The translations under genes were made by a program, and so were the position numbers. A stretch of DNA of 64,000 nucleotides from positions 124,314-188,313 of the forward strand of contig NZ_SWBR01000002.1 of assembly GCF_005116505.1 (NCBI RefSeq), in the 5' to 3' direction. Source of the stretch: Pedobacter polaris (lineage in GTDB: Bacteria; Bacteroidota; Bacteroidia; Sphingobacteriales; Sphingobacteriaceae). The notes beneath the pieces were generated by a model. That model had not been told where the DNA came from. It saw nothing but the letters and a program-made list of their open reading frames with translations, and did no database searches. Every line of letters begins with the position of its first letter. Position 1 is the stretch's first letter. This document shows, one piece after another, positions 1 to 12,481 of the stretch.

Positions 1-2
1 TA

Positions 3-548
3 ACCTCTTATACCAATTATACTGGTTTACGCAAAGGCGATGGAGATTTTGATGGTTATATCAGTAATGGTGATATAAATAAAAATAACTTGATTGATGC
101 TTACGATATTTCTAATGTAGCAACGCAGTTAGATGGTGGTGTAGAAATTGGTAAAGCCGATAAATTATCTGGTAGTTTAGTTTTAACTACTGCAAAAACA
201 ACTTACAAAGAGGGAGAAGTTGTGGAGGTAAAAGTGAAAGGTACAAATCTAGCTAGTGTAAATGCAATAAGTTTTGGTTTACCATACAATCCACTAGATT
301 TTGATTTTGTAGGTGTACAGGCCCTTGGAGTAAAGGAAATGGATAACCTTACTTACGATAGATTACATACCAATGGCAAAAAAGCCCTGTATCCAACTTT
401 TGTAAATGTAGGTGATAAAGAAACGCTAAAGGGAAATGTTGATTTATTCCTTATTAAATTAAAAGCCAAACGTAAAGTAACCTTTAACCTTAAGCTTGTT
501 GATGGTTTATTGGTTGACAAGAACCTCAATTCCATTACGATTGAGTAA
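3..548 (+). CDS. C-terminal part of a secreted protein with dockerin-like and cohesin-like modules (5' end outside window)
   Basis: The reading frame is open from the first bases of the window, so only about the last 181 residues are visible. The visible N-terminal part has an Asp/Asn-rich calcium-loop pattern (GDGDFDGYISNGDINKN, then a second loop around LIDAYDIS), as in dockerin type I repeats. It is followed by about 120 residues of beta-rich sequence resembling a cohesin-like domain (VEVKVKGTNL... then LIKLKAK). In Bacteroidota this module pair often ends large secreted glycoside hydrolases, so the missing part is probably enzymatic, but that is inference. It sits directly upstream of the polysaccharide-utilisation genes on the same strand. 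An ATG at 90 is internal to the repeat and is not a credible start. Confidence 0.6.
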   Translation, partial: TSYTNYTGLRKGDGDFDGYISNGDINKNNLIDAYDISNVATQLDGGVEIGKADKLSGSLVLTTAKTTYKEGEVVEVKVKGTNLASVNAISFGLPYNPLDFDFVGVQALGVKEMDNLTYDRLHTNGKKALYPTFVNVGDKETLKGNVDLFLIKLKAKRKVTFNLKLVDGLLVDKNLNSITIE

Positions 549-654
549 GATAATTTATTCTTTACTGATATTATGAATCTGTCTTTCACTTAAATAAGTG
601 GAAGACAGAGTTGTTGTAAAACTACCGGAAGCCATGTACTTAACAAGAAGAGAA

Positions 655-673
655 AAACAAACGTTTGCGCTGA
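655..673 (+). promoter_or_regulatory. LacI-type operator 1, upstream of the GH2 gene
   Basis: AAACAAACGTTTGCGCTGA contains the perfect 10-bp palindrome CAAACGTTTG (658-667) with the CG centre typical of LacI/PurR-family operators. Two near-identical copies occur at 6568 and 6800, all in the same orientation and all with the same 3' extension GYGCTGA. It lies about 140 bp upstream of the GH2 start. No LacI-family gene is present in the window, so the regulator must be encoded elsewhere. Confidence 0.6.
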
Positions 674-701
674 ATAACTATATAAAAATTTATTCAATTG
701 A

Positions 702-3965
<3,264 letters not shown>

Positions 3966-4083
3966 ATTGTCATCAGGAGCTAGTGAAGGATTATTTTAGA
4001 AGCAGAGTATGAAATTAAAAGCGATGCTTGGAATTTTGCTAATTCGATGGATAAAGCAAATACTAACTACACATTGATATGAT

Positions 4084-6339
4084 ATGAAAAAGTTATCCTT
4101 AATTCTATTGATCATTTTTGTATGCCAAATTAGCCTTGCACAAAACTTAAGCAAATACAATCTCACCTTTGATAAATTGGCCAGCAAATGGGATGAAGCC
4201 ATGCCCCTAGGGAATGGTATGCTAGGGGTTTTAGTTTGGGGAAAAGCAGGTAAACTAAGACTTTCTTTAGATCGAGCTGATTTATGGGACGAACGCCAGT
4301 CAATGCCAGATTTAAATATATATAATTTTAAATGGGTGCAAAATCAAGTTGATAAAAAGGAATATCAAATAGTACAACAAAAACTAGATGACCCATATGA
4401 CAGAGCTACACCTACTAAAATCCCGGCAGCTGCTATAGAATTTAATATCACAAATTTAGGCAAAGTAATGTCTAATGTTTTAGATATCAAAACAGCCTTG
4501 AATACAGTAAAATTTCAAAGTGGAGTAATGTTTAACTGTTACCTTCATGCTACAAGAAACCAAGGTTTTTTTAGTTTTGAGAATCTGAAAAATACCGATA
4601 TTTTACCCGAATTAATTGTACATAATTATGCTGGAAATGAAAAAATAGCTAATGATAATAGTCATGAAGGTCTAGGTCTTCAGCAATTAGGCTACAAAAA
4701 AGGGAATATTACCAAAACAACAAATACCATTCGTTATAACCAACCAATGGCAGATGGACATTTTTACGAAGTATTGATCCTATGGGAAAAAATAAATAAT
4801 AATATAATAGGTTCTTGGACAGTTTCTAAAGACGCAGTGGCAACTATTCCACCCATTTCATCAACAGCTAAAGAACCAACTAGTTGGGATGCACATATCA
4901 AATGGTGGACAAATTTCTGGAGTAAATCTTCAATTTCCATTCCTGATGAATTGGTGGAAAAGCAGTATTACCTAGAACAATACAAACTAGGTTCAGTAGC
5001 AAAAAAAGGTGCTCCAGCTATTACTTTGCAAGCGGTGTGGACAGCTGACAATGGAACCTTACCGCCCTGGAAAGGTGATTTTCATAATGATTTAAATACC
5101 CAGTTAAGTTATTGGCCAACTTATACTTCGAACCATTTGGAAGAAGGTAAAACATTTACGGATTGGCTTTGGAAAGTTAAGGGCGAAAGTGAAAAATATA
5201 CAAGAAATTATTTTGGTGTATCGGGAGTGAATATTCCAGGTGTAGTTACATTAAGCGGTTATCCCATGGGCGGTTGGATACAATATGCCATGAGCCCTAC
5301 AGTGAGTGCTTGGTGTTCTCAACATTTTTACTGGCAGTGGAAATACAGCATGGACAAACAGTTTTTAGATAAAGAAGCTTATCCTTACATTACCCAATCG
5401 GCTACATTTTTAGAAAATATTACCTTTTTAAAAGATGGAGTTAGGATGTTACCTTTAAGCTCTAGTCCAGAATATAATGATAACGATATTACAGCATGGT
5501 TTAAAAAATGGAGTAATTTTGATTTAGGCCTAACTAAATTTTTGTTTAAGGCAGCAAAAGAAGTCTCTGTAGCTAAAGGTGATAAAAAGGGTGCTGAACA
5601 TTGGCAAATTCTTACTAACCAACTACCCGATTATGAGGTGAACGAAACTGGATTTACCATTGCACCAGGTCAAAATTTAACTGCATCTCACCGCCATATG
5701 TCGCAATATATGGCTATTTATCCTTTGGCATTGCTTGATTATAATAAGCCTGAAGATAAAATCCGCATCGATAATTCATATAAACAATTAGAGGCCAAGG
5801 GAACAAGAGCATGGTGTGGATATTCTTTTAGTTGGATGGCTTCCTTATATGCAAGAGCTTATCAAGGAGATAAGGCACTTAAACAATTACAGGTTTTTGC
5901 TTCAAATTTTTGTTCTTCTAATAGCTTCCATCTAAATGGAGACCAAAAAGGTGGGCAATATTCGAGTTTTACCTATCGTCCGTTTACATTGGAGGGTAAT
6001 TTTGCTTTTGCTCAAGGTGTAAATGAATTACTATTGCAAAGTAGAGGTGATTATATTGAAGTTTTTCCGTCGATACCGAGCACTTGGAAAGATTGTTCTT
6101 TTAAAGATTTGCGAGCAGAAGGAGCATTTTTAATTAGTGCAAATAGAGTAAATAGCATTGCCGAAAAAGTAAAGATTTATGCAGAACAAGGTGGTCAAAT
6201 TAGAATTAAACTCCCTTTCAAATCAATGATTGCTAAAGACGAAAAAGGCAGGGAAGTTAAAGCAACCACTACTGCAGGAATTACCAATTATAGTTTTAAA
6301 AAAGGCGAAATTATTACGTTTTTAAATAATAACGGATAG
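4084..6339 (+). CDS. GH95-like glycoside hydrolase (alpha-L-fucosidase family fold) with altered catalytic residues
   Basis: A 751-residue secreted protein with a signal peptide ending SLAQ|N. The N-terminal signature MPLGNGMLGVLVWG and the later LRLSLDRADLWDE match the GH95 opening, and the (alpha/alpha)6 barrel follows. The general-acid position is present (Glu463 in SSPEYND). Where GH95 enzymes carry Asn-x-Asn, this protein has Asp336-Leu-Asn338 (HNDLNTQLSYW). Where they carry Asp in DGNFG, it has Glu637 (LEGNF). This suggests a divergent subfamily, perhaps acting on a related sugar such as L-galactose, or with altered activity. It lies 118 bp downstream of GH2 on the same strand. Family assignment is from motif recognition only; substrate is unknown. 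Confidence 0.72.
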   Translation: MKKLSLILLIIFVCQISLAQNLSKYNLTFDKLASKWDEAMPLGNGMLGVLVWGKAGKLRLSLDRADLWDERQSMPDLNIYNFKWVQNQVDKKEYQIVQQKLDDPYDRATPTKIPAAAIEFNITNLGKVMSNVLDIKTALNTVKFQSGVMFNCYLHATRNQGFFSFENLKNTDILPELIVHNYAGNEKIANDNSHEGLGLQQLGYKKGNITKTTNTIRYNQPMADGHFYEVLILWEKINNNIIGSWTVSKDAVATIPPISSTAKEPTSWDAHIKWWTNFWSKSSISIPDELVEKQYYLEQYKLGSVAKKGAPAITLQAVWTADNGTLPPWKGDFHNDLNTQLSYWPTYTSNHLEEGKTFTDWLWKVKGESEKYTRNYFGVSGVNIPGVVTLSGYPMGGWIQYAMSPTVSAWCSQHFYWQWKYSMDKQFLDKEAYPYITQSATFLENITFLKDGVRMLPLSSSPEYNDNDITAWFKKWSNFDLGLTKFLFKAAKEVSVAKGDKKGAEHWQILTNQLPDYEVNETGFTIAPGQNLTASHRHMSQYMAIYPLALLDYNKPEDKIRIDNSYKQLEAKGTRAWCGYSFSWMASLYARAYQGDKALKQLQVFASNFCSSNSFHLNGDQKGGQYSSFTYRPFTLEGNFAFAQGVNELLLQSRGDYIEVFPSIPSTWKDCSFKDLRAEGAFLISANRVNSIAEKVKIYAEQGGQIRIKLPFKSMIAKDEKGREVKATTTAGITNYSFKKGEIITFLNNNG

Positions 6340-6567
6340 TTGCCAAACAGGTAAATAAATATTTAAACGGCAGTTTAAACCCCAGGGCAGATGTAATAAT
6401 AACTTGTATTGATGAAGATATCCAATATACTTCGAATGATTAGTACAGCCCTTATCTTTGCAATACCCCTTTATAAATACTAAAGTAGTCTACTATTCAG
6501 AAGGCTTTAATTAATCAAATCATTGTATAAAACAGAATTCACTAACTGTTTATCTTAATTTGCTGCA

Positions 6568-6586
6568 AAACAAACGTTTGTGCTGA
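6568..6586 (+). promoter_or_regulatory. LacI-type operator 2
   Basis: AAACAAACGTTTGTGCTGA, differing from copies 1 and 3 by a single base (T for C after the palindrome). The palindrome CAAACGTTTG is at 6571-6580. It lies 571 bp upstream of the SusC start and 214 bp upstream of operator 3; paired sites at this distance are compatible with looping. Confidence 0.55.
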
Positions 6587-6799
6587 ATTTGTAACAAATT
6601 ATTTTCAATCACATTTTTAGTGCTATATTAAAATTGAAAATATTGTATATCAGCATATTAATTTTTATTAAGTGCTTTAAATCATTAATAAAAATCCTCC
6701 TTTTATTATTCATATTCCTTTTTTAGTTGCTAAAAGGATATTCATCTATAAATCTAAGCCCAACTATATGCCTATAATTTGGAATATTTGCCTTTGATT

Positions 6800-6818
6800 A
6801 AACAAACGTTTGCGCTGA
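6800..6818 (+). promoter_or_regulatory. LacI-type operator 3
   Basis: AAACAAACGTTTGCGCTGA, identical to operator 1 over all 19 bases. The palindrome is at 6803-6812. It is the closest of the three sites to the SusC/SusD transcript. Confidence 0.58.
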
Positions 6819-7156
6819 GAAAAAATATAAACTCGGCTTTCTTTACCTATACCTTGCATCAACAAACGACAACGAACTGGATGTTTTTTTATTATCCCAG
6901 CACCAAATACATTTTCTTATCAATTAAGTAAGAAGCATAAACCAACCTCTAACCAAGGTATTTAATAAACAAACAATTAACTGTTCTTAATGCAAAACAA
7001 CTGCACAAAGAATTAATATTAACCAAACTTAACCCAAATCGAATGTGTAAAATTCTACGCTTTGCCTCTAGGCCTTGCTGTTTCCAAAAATCTCCTATAG
7101 ATACAGCTTTTGCTATAGCATTTAATTTAAAATAAAAACTTAATAAAACTAATCAA

Positions 7157-10100
7157 ATGGTTAAAATCATTACAAGCATTTTCTTTGCCTTGTTGCTATC
7201 TTTTTTTGGTTTTCAAAACGCCAAGGCGAATCCTTTAAAAATTGCCTTTTCAACTCAACTTCAAGTAGAAAATAAACTAGTTGTTGCTATTGATACCAAT
7301 AAGAAAAAAAAGCTAGCGAAGGATTCTAGTGCTATAGATACCTTAAAAAATAAGGGACTAGAGAAGGGCACCGGATTTAATTTTCAATATCAAGGAAATA
7401 AAGATTCTCTACGAGTAGGAGCATCAAGAGCTGTTCCAAATCTTTCCTTACAACAGATGTTAAAAGGTAACATTGCGGGTGTATATGTTCAAGAAACTAC
7501 CGGAGAACCTGGAACAGAACAAAGTATGATCATACAAGGAACTTCCAGTCCAATTTTTACAAAAAAAGATATTTACAGCGTGCAACCTGCTATTTATCTA
7601 AATGGTGTTTATTTAGTGCAAGACAATCCATTTGCCTATGATGTGCAAAAATACGATTATAACAGAATCGGACCAGCAACGAATTTATTGGCAAACATAG
7701 ATGTAGATAACATTCAATCTATTGAAGTTATAAAAGACCCTATTTCTTTAGCCAAATTAGGCCCAAATGCCGCTAATGGTGCTATTTGGATTACTACAAA
7801 ACTAGCTAAAAGCGGTTTAAGAGAAATTAGTTTAAATTCATACGTTGGCATTGTACCTGCAAATAATGCACAAACAGTAAATGGCGTGTTCGAGAATAAT
7901 TTTCGTGCTCCGTTTTATAAAAAATATGCAAGCCCAACAAATTATGATAATTATGCTAGTTTCTTAAGAGATTCTACTAACCTTGATTATTTCGGTAAAT
8001 CAAATTGGAATGATCTATATTATAAGAATGCACAAATTTATGGGGTTAACTTAGGAATTACCGGAGGTAATGAACGTGCAAACTTTAGGTTTTATGGAAC
8101 TGGTATGAAAAGTGCCAGCAATGCTGATGAAACTTCTTTAAGTAAATACAACGCTTATTTCGCAATTAATATGATGCCATTTAAGTGGATGACTGTTTCC
8201 AGTTTCTTAAATGCATCGAGGATGGATAGAGATAGAAATAGAAGTTTACGTGATCGTTTTGCAGAAGTAAGGTACTTGCCCGATTTTTCTAATCCATTAT
8301 CTCCTAATAAAGATAACTACCAGTTGTTTTTAAATGAATATTCAAAAGTTGTTGATGACAATAGAAACAATTTACTAAATGGTTCATTGGCAGTTAATTT
8401 TAAATTGATGCCGAAATTAAATTTCAATACCGCAGTTGTATTTGATTATAATGAGGGTTTAAGAGATGCTTTTTATCCTACGACTTTAATGGACGGAGTT
8501 AATTATGTATCTGGTTTTTTTGGTTATAATCAACGTTTTGGTATTAATAATTTATTAAGCTATCAATACGATCTTAATAAAGATCACTCATTTGATTTTC
8601 AATTGGGACAATCTTTACAAGCTGATGCTTATAAGTATAATTATGCAAGAGGATATAATGGAAACAGCGATTATATTAAAATCAATGTAGTTAAAGGAGA
8701 TCCAAAGAATACCGATCCTGGTTACCTAAATGCTATTGATAACTTTTACTTATTTAGGTATAGTGATAAAATGGAAAATGGTTTGGTCTCATTTTTTGGT
8801 GCTGCAAAATATAGATATAAAGACCTACTTAGTTTTGGAGCTATTTTAAGAAGAGATGGTTCATCAAATGGACAACCAAATAACCGTTGGATTACCACAC
8901 CTGCTTTCAGTGCAGATTGGAACTTAAAAAATCAGATCTTAAGCAACAACAAATTTTTTAATCAATTTACCCTAGGTGCGTCATGGGCTAGATCGGCTAA
9001 GATATTTTTAGATGATCGTTTTGCGGCTGGGCCGCAGTATCGTACCGAATATGGTTGGAATGAAGAACCAACTATACCAACATTTGGTGGCTTCCAAGGA
9101 ATTTCTCGTCCTTATAATACAGGATGGGTAGGTTATGGTGTAACCTTACCTTACTCAGATCGCTTAAATATTTCAGCATCCTCAACAATGTTAAAAAATA
9201 GATTAAGTACAGCTATAACTTTTTATAGTCGTAATGATAAAAATCAACTCTTAAATATTCCATTATCCGCAGAAAGTGGATATGCAAGCATTTATAAAAA
9301 TGGAATGGCTATTAACAATAAAGGTATTGATTTAATATTAACAGGTAATGTCCTTCAGAATGAAAAGTCATTGAATTGGACTTCTGCAATTAATTTAAAC
9401 TATAACAGAAACGAATTAACAGCATTACCTGATGGCTTAAACGAACTTGTAATAGGTAATAATAAATTAAAAGTAGGACAATCAGTAGGTGCTTATTGGT
9501 TGTATACCAATAATGGTATTTACAATTCTGACTCTGAAATACCAGCTAATCCAACAACATCGCAAAAGTTAACCTTTAATGGTCTAGCATTGAAAGCTGG
9601 TGATCCTAAATGGGTTGATTATAATGGTGATTTTAATATTACAGATGCTGATAAACAATTTATTGGGAATAGGATGCCAAAATTTATTGGTGGATGGATG
9701 AATGATTTTAGCTATAAAAATTTCGAATTGAACTTTCACATCTTTTTTGCACTTGGACAAAAAGCAATCAATCAGTTTGATGCCGCTAGATATGATTTTG
9801 CCAATAGAGAATCTGCAAGTGATATTAACTCTGTAAAAGAAATTACCAGCTGGGAAACTAGTGATAATTTAAAAAGTTATCCAATATATAATGTTTGGAG
9901 TAATGTAATTCCTTATCGTACCGATCAAGATTTGTTTTTAGAAAGTGCTTCTTATGTAAAACTGCGTTCAGTAACATTAGGCTATGATTTAACCAAAACT
10001 AAATTTATTACTAATGCAAAATTGGGATTCAGAAGAGCCTACTTATACCTAACAGGAAGCAATTTACTTACCGTAACAAACTTTTCGGGTAAAGACCCAG

Positions 10101-10186
10101 AGCTAATCAATTATAACGGTAATTATGATGGTACCAGTTTACCTATTGCCAGAACTTTCACATTAGGTTTAAAATTAGATTTATAG
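7157..10186 (+). CDS. SusC/RagA-family TonB-linked outer-membrane transporter (module 1)
   Basis: A 1009-residue outer-membrane barrel that would import glycan fragments with the SusD partner encoded 14 bp downstream. The signal peptide ends near AKA|N (residue 24). The plug domain is recognisable from NLSLQQMLKGNIAGVYVQ through ANGAIWITTK (about 95-215), followed by a long beta-barrel ending LGLKLDL. Unlike most SusC proteins, including the second one in this locus, it lacks the N-terminal carboxypeptidase-regulatory-like domain: only a charged linker of about 70 residues precedes the plug. It is the first gene of a run of ten tightly spaced same-strand genes ending at the terminator at 26199. 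Confidence 0.9.
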   Translation: MVKIITSIFFALLLSFFGFQNAKANPLKIAFSTQLQVENKLVVAIDTNKKKKLAKDSSAIDTLKNKGLEKGTGFNFQYQGNKDSLRVGASRAVPNLSLQQMLKGNIAGVYVQETTGEPGTEQSMIIQGTSSPIFTKKDIYSVQPAIYLNGVYLVQDNPFAYDVQKYDYNRIGPATNLLANIDVDNIQSIEVIKDPISLAKLGPNAANGAIWITTKLAKSGLREISLNSYVGIVPANNAQTVNGVFENNFRAPFYKKYASPTNYDNYASFLRDSTNLDYFGKSNWNDLYYKNAQIYGVNLGITGGNERANFRFYGTGMKSASNADETSLSKYNAYFAINMMPFKWMTVSSFLNASRMDRDRNRSLRDRFAEVRYLPDFSNPLSPNKDNYQLFLNEYSKVVDDNRNNLLNGSLAVNFKLMPKLNFNTAVVFDYNEGLRDAFYPTTLMDGVNYVSGFFGYNQRFGINNLLSYQYDLNKDHSFDFQLGQSLQADAYKYNYARGYNGNSDYIKINVVKGDPKNTDPGYLNAIDNFYLFRYSDKMENGLVSFFGAAKYRYKDLLSFGAILRRDGSSNGQPNNRWITTPAFSADWNLKNQILSNNKFFNQFTLGASWARSAKIFLDDRFAAGPQYRTEYGWNEEPTIPTFGGFQGISRPYNTGWVGYGVTLPYSDRLNISASSTMLKNRLSTAITFYSRNDKNQLLNIPLSAESGYASIYKNGMAINNKGIDLILTGNVLQNEKSLNWTSAINLNYNRNELTALPDGLNELVIGNNKLKVGQSVGAYWLYTNNGIYNSDSEIPANPTTSQKLTFNGLALKAGDPKWVDYNGDFNITDADKQFIGNRMPKFIGGWMNDFSYKNFELNFHIFFALGQKAINQFDAARYDFANRESASDINSVKEITSWETSDNLKSYPIYNVWSNVIPYRTDQDLFLESASYVKLRSVTLGYDLTKTKFITNAKLGFRRAYLYLTGSNLLTVTNFSGKDPELINYNGNYDGTSLPIARTFTLGLKLDL

Positions 10187-10200
10187 GAGCGCAAATTATT

Positions 10201-11766
10201 ATGATAACATTAAAATATAAACGCGTTAAATTAAATAAGTTTTTAATTACGCTGTCATTAATCTCTCTCATCACTACTAATTTTTCTTGTAAGAAAGTAC
10301 TTGATGTTCAATCAACAAGATTGGCTGCTGAAGAAAACTTATGGAAAAATCAAGAAGATGCAAAGGGAGCATTGATTGGAATGTACACTTTAATGCGTAC
10401 AGCAATGGTAGCTGATAATACCCACTGGCTAATGGGAGATTTGAGACAGGGAGATTTTGTTTCTACCAACCGTTCTGATTTAAAAGCCATTATTGATGGA
10501 CAATTGAATGCTTCTTACCCACTGCTAAATAATATTTCAAACTGGAGAAGATTTTATTCAGTTATAAATGCTGCAAGTTTATTTATTGAGCGTTCTCGTG
10601 AGATTGTTGCTAAAGACCCACGCTATACACCAATTAATAACCAAGTAGATGTGGCTCAAGCTAGGGCACTTAGAGCATTTGCTTACTTTTACATGGTTCG
10701 TATTTGGGGAGACGTACCTTTGTTGATCACCTCACATGATGGTGACTTTAATACGCACCCACGTACATCTAAAGATAAAGTTTTAGCATTTGCTACATCA
10801 GAATTGTTATTAGCGATCAAAGTGTTACCATTTAGATATGGTGGTTCAGATCCAATTTTTCCAGGTTTATATTACGGAAGTAGTTGGACTACATGGAATG
10901 GTGTATTGCTAACAAAGTTATCTGCTTATGCTATTTTAGCACATATTGCAGCTTGGCAAAACAATTATTTAGATTGCGAAGTTTACACAAAATTCTTTGT
11001 AGATAATACTTCGCAACTTAATGGTGATGGGAGTTTTGGTGTAAAATTCATTACAACAGATGAACTAACAGAAAATGTTAATGGCTATAGTCCATTTGCA
11101 TTTAAACGTGCCGTACAAATTGTAGGTTTTGGTTTTGAATATGGTAATGGTGAAGCTACAGCCAATGGTCACTTAGAACAATTAACATTAGCCAAACCAT
11201 TAATCCTAAAAGAATATCCGGAAATTTTTGTGCCTAAAGATACTATTAGAAAGGCCTTTACAGATTCAGAAGATTTACGTTTTAGCGTTGATCCATTAAC
11301 TAATCTTAATCGTACCAATTACTTTACTAATTACAGTAGCGAACGTCCAATTTTTAGTAAAATTAAAGTAATAAATGCTGCACAAACTAGTGGTAATCTA
11401 GCCTTTTTCTCTTCAGCAGTATTGTTTACGCGGATTGAAGAAATTACTTTACTAAGGGCAGAGGCATTAGCAGTTTTAGGCTTACGTAATGATGCTATTA
11501 ATGCCTTAAATCAAGCAGCAGGCTTAAGAGGAACAGCTCCGTATTTATCAAGCTCAACGACAGATTTGGTAGATGCAATTTTTGCCGAGCGTAGAAGAGA
11601 ATTGATGGGAGAAGGTTGGCGCTGGTATGATCTGGTTAGGTACAACAAAATTAAAAATAATGCAGCGTTTAGAGCATTAATTGATAGAGATGGAATTTAT
11701 TGGCCTGTATCAAGAGATATCTTAAATGCCAATTCTCAAATTAAACAAAATCCATATTGGAATTAG
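10201..11766 (+). CDS. SusD/RagB-family glycan-binding lipoprotein (module 1)
   Basis: A 521-residue surface lipoprotein partner of the upstream SusC. A hydrophobic segment is followed by the lipobox TNFSC|KK (Cys30), giving the Cys-Lys-Lys mature start common here. The TPR-like N-terminal half contains ARALRAFAYFYMVRIWGDVPL, split by a variable binding region. The C-terminal RagB/SusD part ends with AERRRELMGEGWRWYDLVR, both hallmark SusD segments. The gene is translationally close to its SusC. Ligand cannot be read from the sequence. Confidence 0.92.
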   Translation: MITLKYKRVKLNKFLITLSLISLITTNFSCKKVLDVQSTRLAAEENLWKNQEDAKGALIGMYTLMRTAMVADNTHWLMGDLRQGDFVSTNRSDLKAIIDGQLNASYPLLNNISNWRRFYSVINAASLFIERSREIVAKDPRYTPINNQVDVAQARALRAFAYFYMVRIWGDVPLLITSHDGDFNTHPRTSKDKVLAFATSELLLAIKVLPFRYGGSDPIFPGLYYGSSWTTWNGVLLTKLSAYAILAHIAAWQNNYLDCEVYTKFFVDNTSQLNGDGSFGVKFITTDELTENVNGYSPFAFKRAVQIVGFGFEYGNGEATANGHLEQLTLAKPLILKEYPEIFVPKDTIRKAFTDSEDLRFSVDPLTNLNRTNYFTNYSSERPIFSKIKVINAAQTSGNLAFFSSAVLFTRIEEITLLRAEALAVLGLRNDAINALNQAAGLRGTAPYLSSSTTDLVDAIFAERRRELMGEGWRWYDLVRYNKIKNNAAFRALIDRDGIYWPVSRDILNANSQIKQNPYWN

Positions 11767-11789
11767 TGGTATCAATCATTTAAAATAAG

Positions 11790-12470
11790 ATGATCAAAAG
11801 AAATAGAAAATTATTGCAGTGGCCAATCATGTTATTGGTTTTAATAGGCACAGCCCTTACTGCTTGTAAAAAAGATTCAGAATATTACGATTACAAAAAC
11901 GATGTAAAAGAATTTAATGGTACAGTATTGCAATATTTGCAAGCCCAGCCAGCAAATACCTTTGATTCGCTCTTGTTAGTTTTAAACAGACTTCCCGATT
12001 TGAAGGATACCTTAACTAACAATAATATAACTTTTTTCGCACCAACAAATGCTAGTTTTCAGGCTGTTGTTAAAAACTTAAACATTTTAAGAAAAAGTCA
12101 AGGTAAAACACCTTTGTATTTGAAAGATTGTAATCCATTAGCATTACATATTCTTACCACAAGTTATATTATAAGAGGTGCTAGAACTATTGATGCTTAT
12201 GCTCCATTTGTTGATGGTGCTTTATATACTAGTGTGTTTTATAACTATCCAATGCATATTCAATATGATAAATTGAATGCATCTGGCTTTGTACAAGGTG
12301 GCCCGCAATCTATAATTTTCAGCGATCCAAAGAACAGTATTTTCGAAAAATATTGGCAAAGAACTACCACAAATGCTGTAAATATTAAAGCCAAAAATGG
12401 TGTAATTAACATATTGGCACCACTACACGATTATGGCTTCAACGAATTTGTAGAATTGGTTAATCAATAA
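11790..12470 (+). CDS. FAS1 (fasciclin)-domain lipoprotein, module 1
   Basis: A 226-residue lipoprotein with lipobox LTAC|KK (Cys26). The body resembles a single FAS1 domain: TVLQYLQ..FDSLLLVLNRLPDLKDTL, then the H1-like NITFFAPTNASF, and a C-terminal GVINILAPLHDYGFNEF. FAS1 domains mediate adhesion or carbohydrate binding. A paralogue with the same position relative to SusD is found at 18253, so this is a structural element of the SusCD module, probably an accessory surface glycan-binding protein. Confidence 0.75.
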   Translation: MIKRNRKLLQWPIMLLVLIGTALTACKKDSEYYDYKNDVKEFNGTVLQYLQAQPANTFDSLLLVLNRLPDLKDTLTNNNITFFAPTNASFQAVVKNLNILRKSQGKTPLYLKDCNPLALHILTTSYIIRGARTIDAYAPFVDGALYTSVFYNYPMHIQYDKLNASGFVQGGPQSIIFSDPKNSIFEKYWQRTTTNAVNIKAKNGVINILAPLHDYGFNEFVELVNQ

Positions 12471-12481
12471 GATTTAAAGAA

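Larger units (their letters stand above)
6340..7156 (+). promoter_or_regulatory. Long control region (817 bp) in front of the first SusC gene
   Basis: No credible gene is seen here. The stretch is very AT-rich and carries two LacI-type operators (6568-6586 and 6800-6818). A promoter-like element, TACCTTG near 6850, lies downstream of the second operator, but its -33 partner is poor. The roughly 300 bp between there and the SusC start would form an unusually long leader. I see no clear riboswitch fold in it. Confidence 0.5.
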
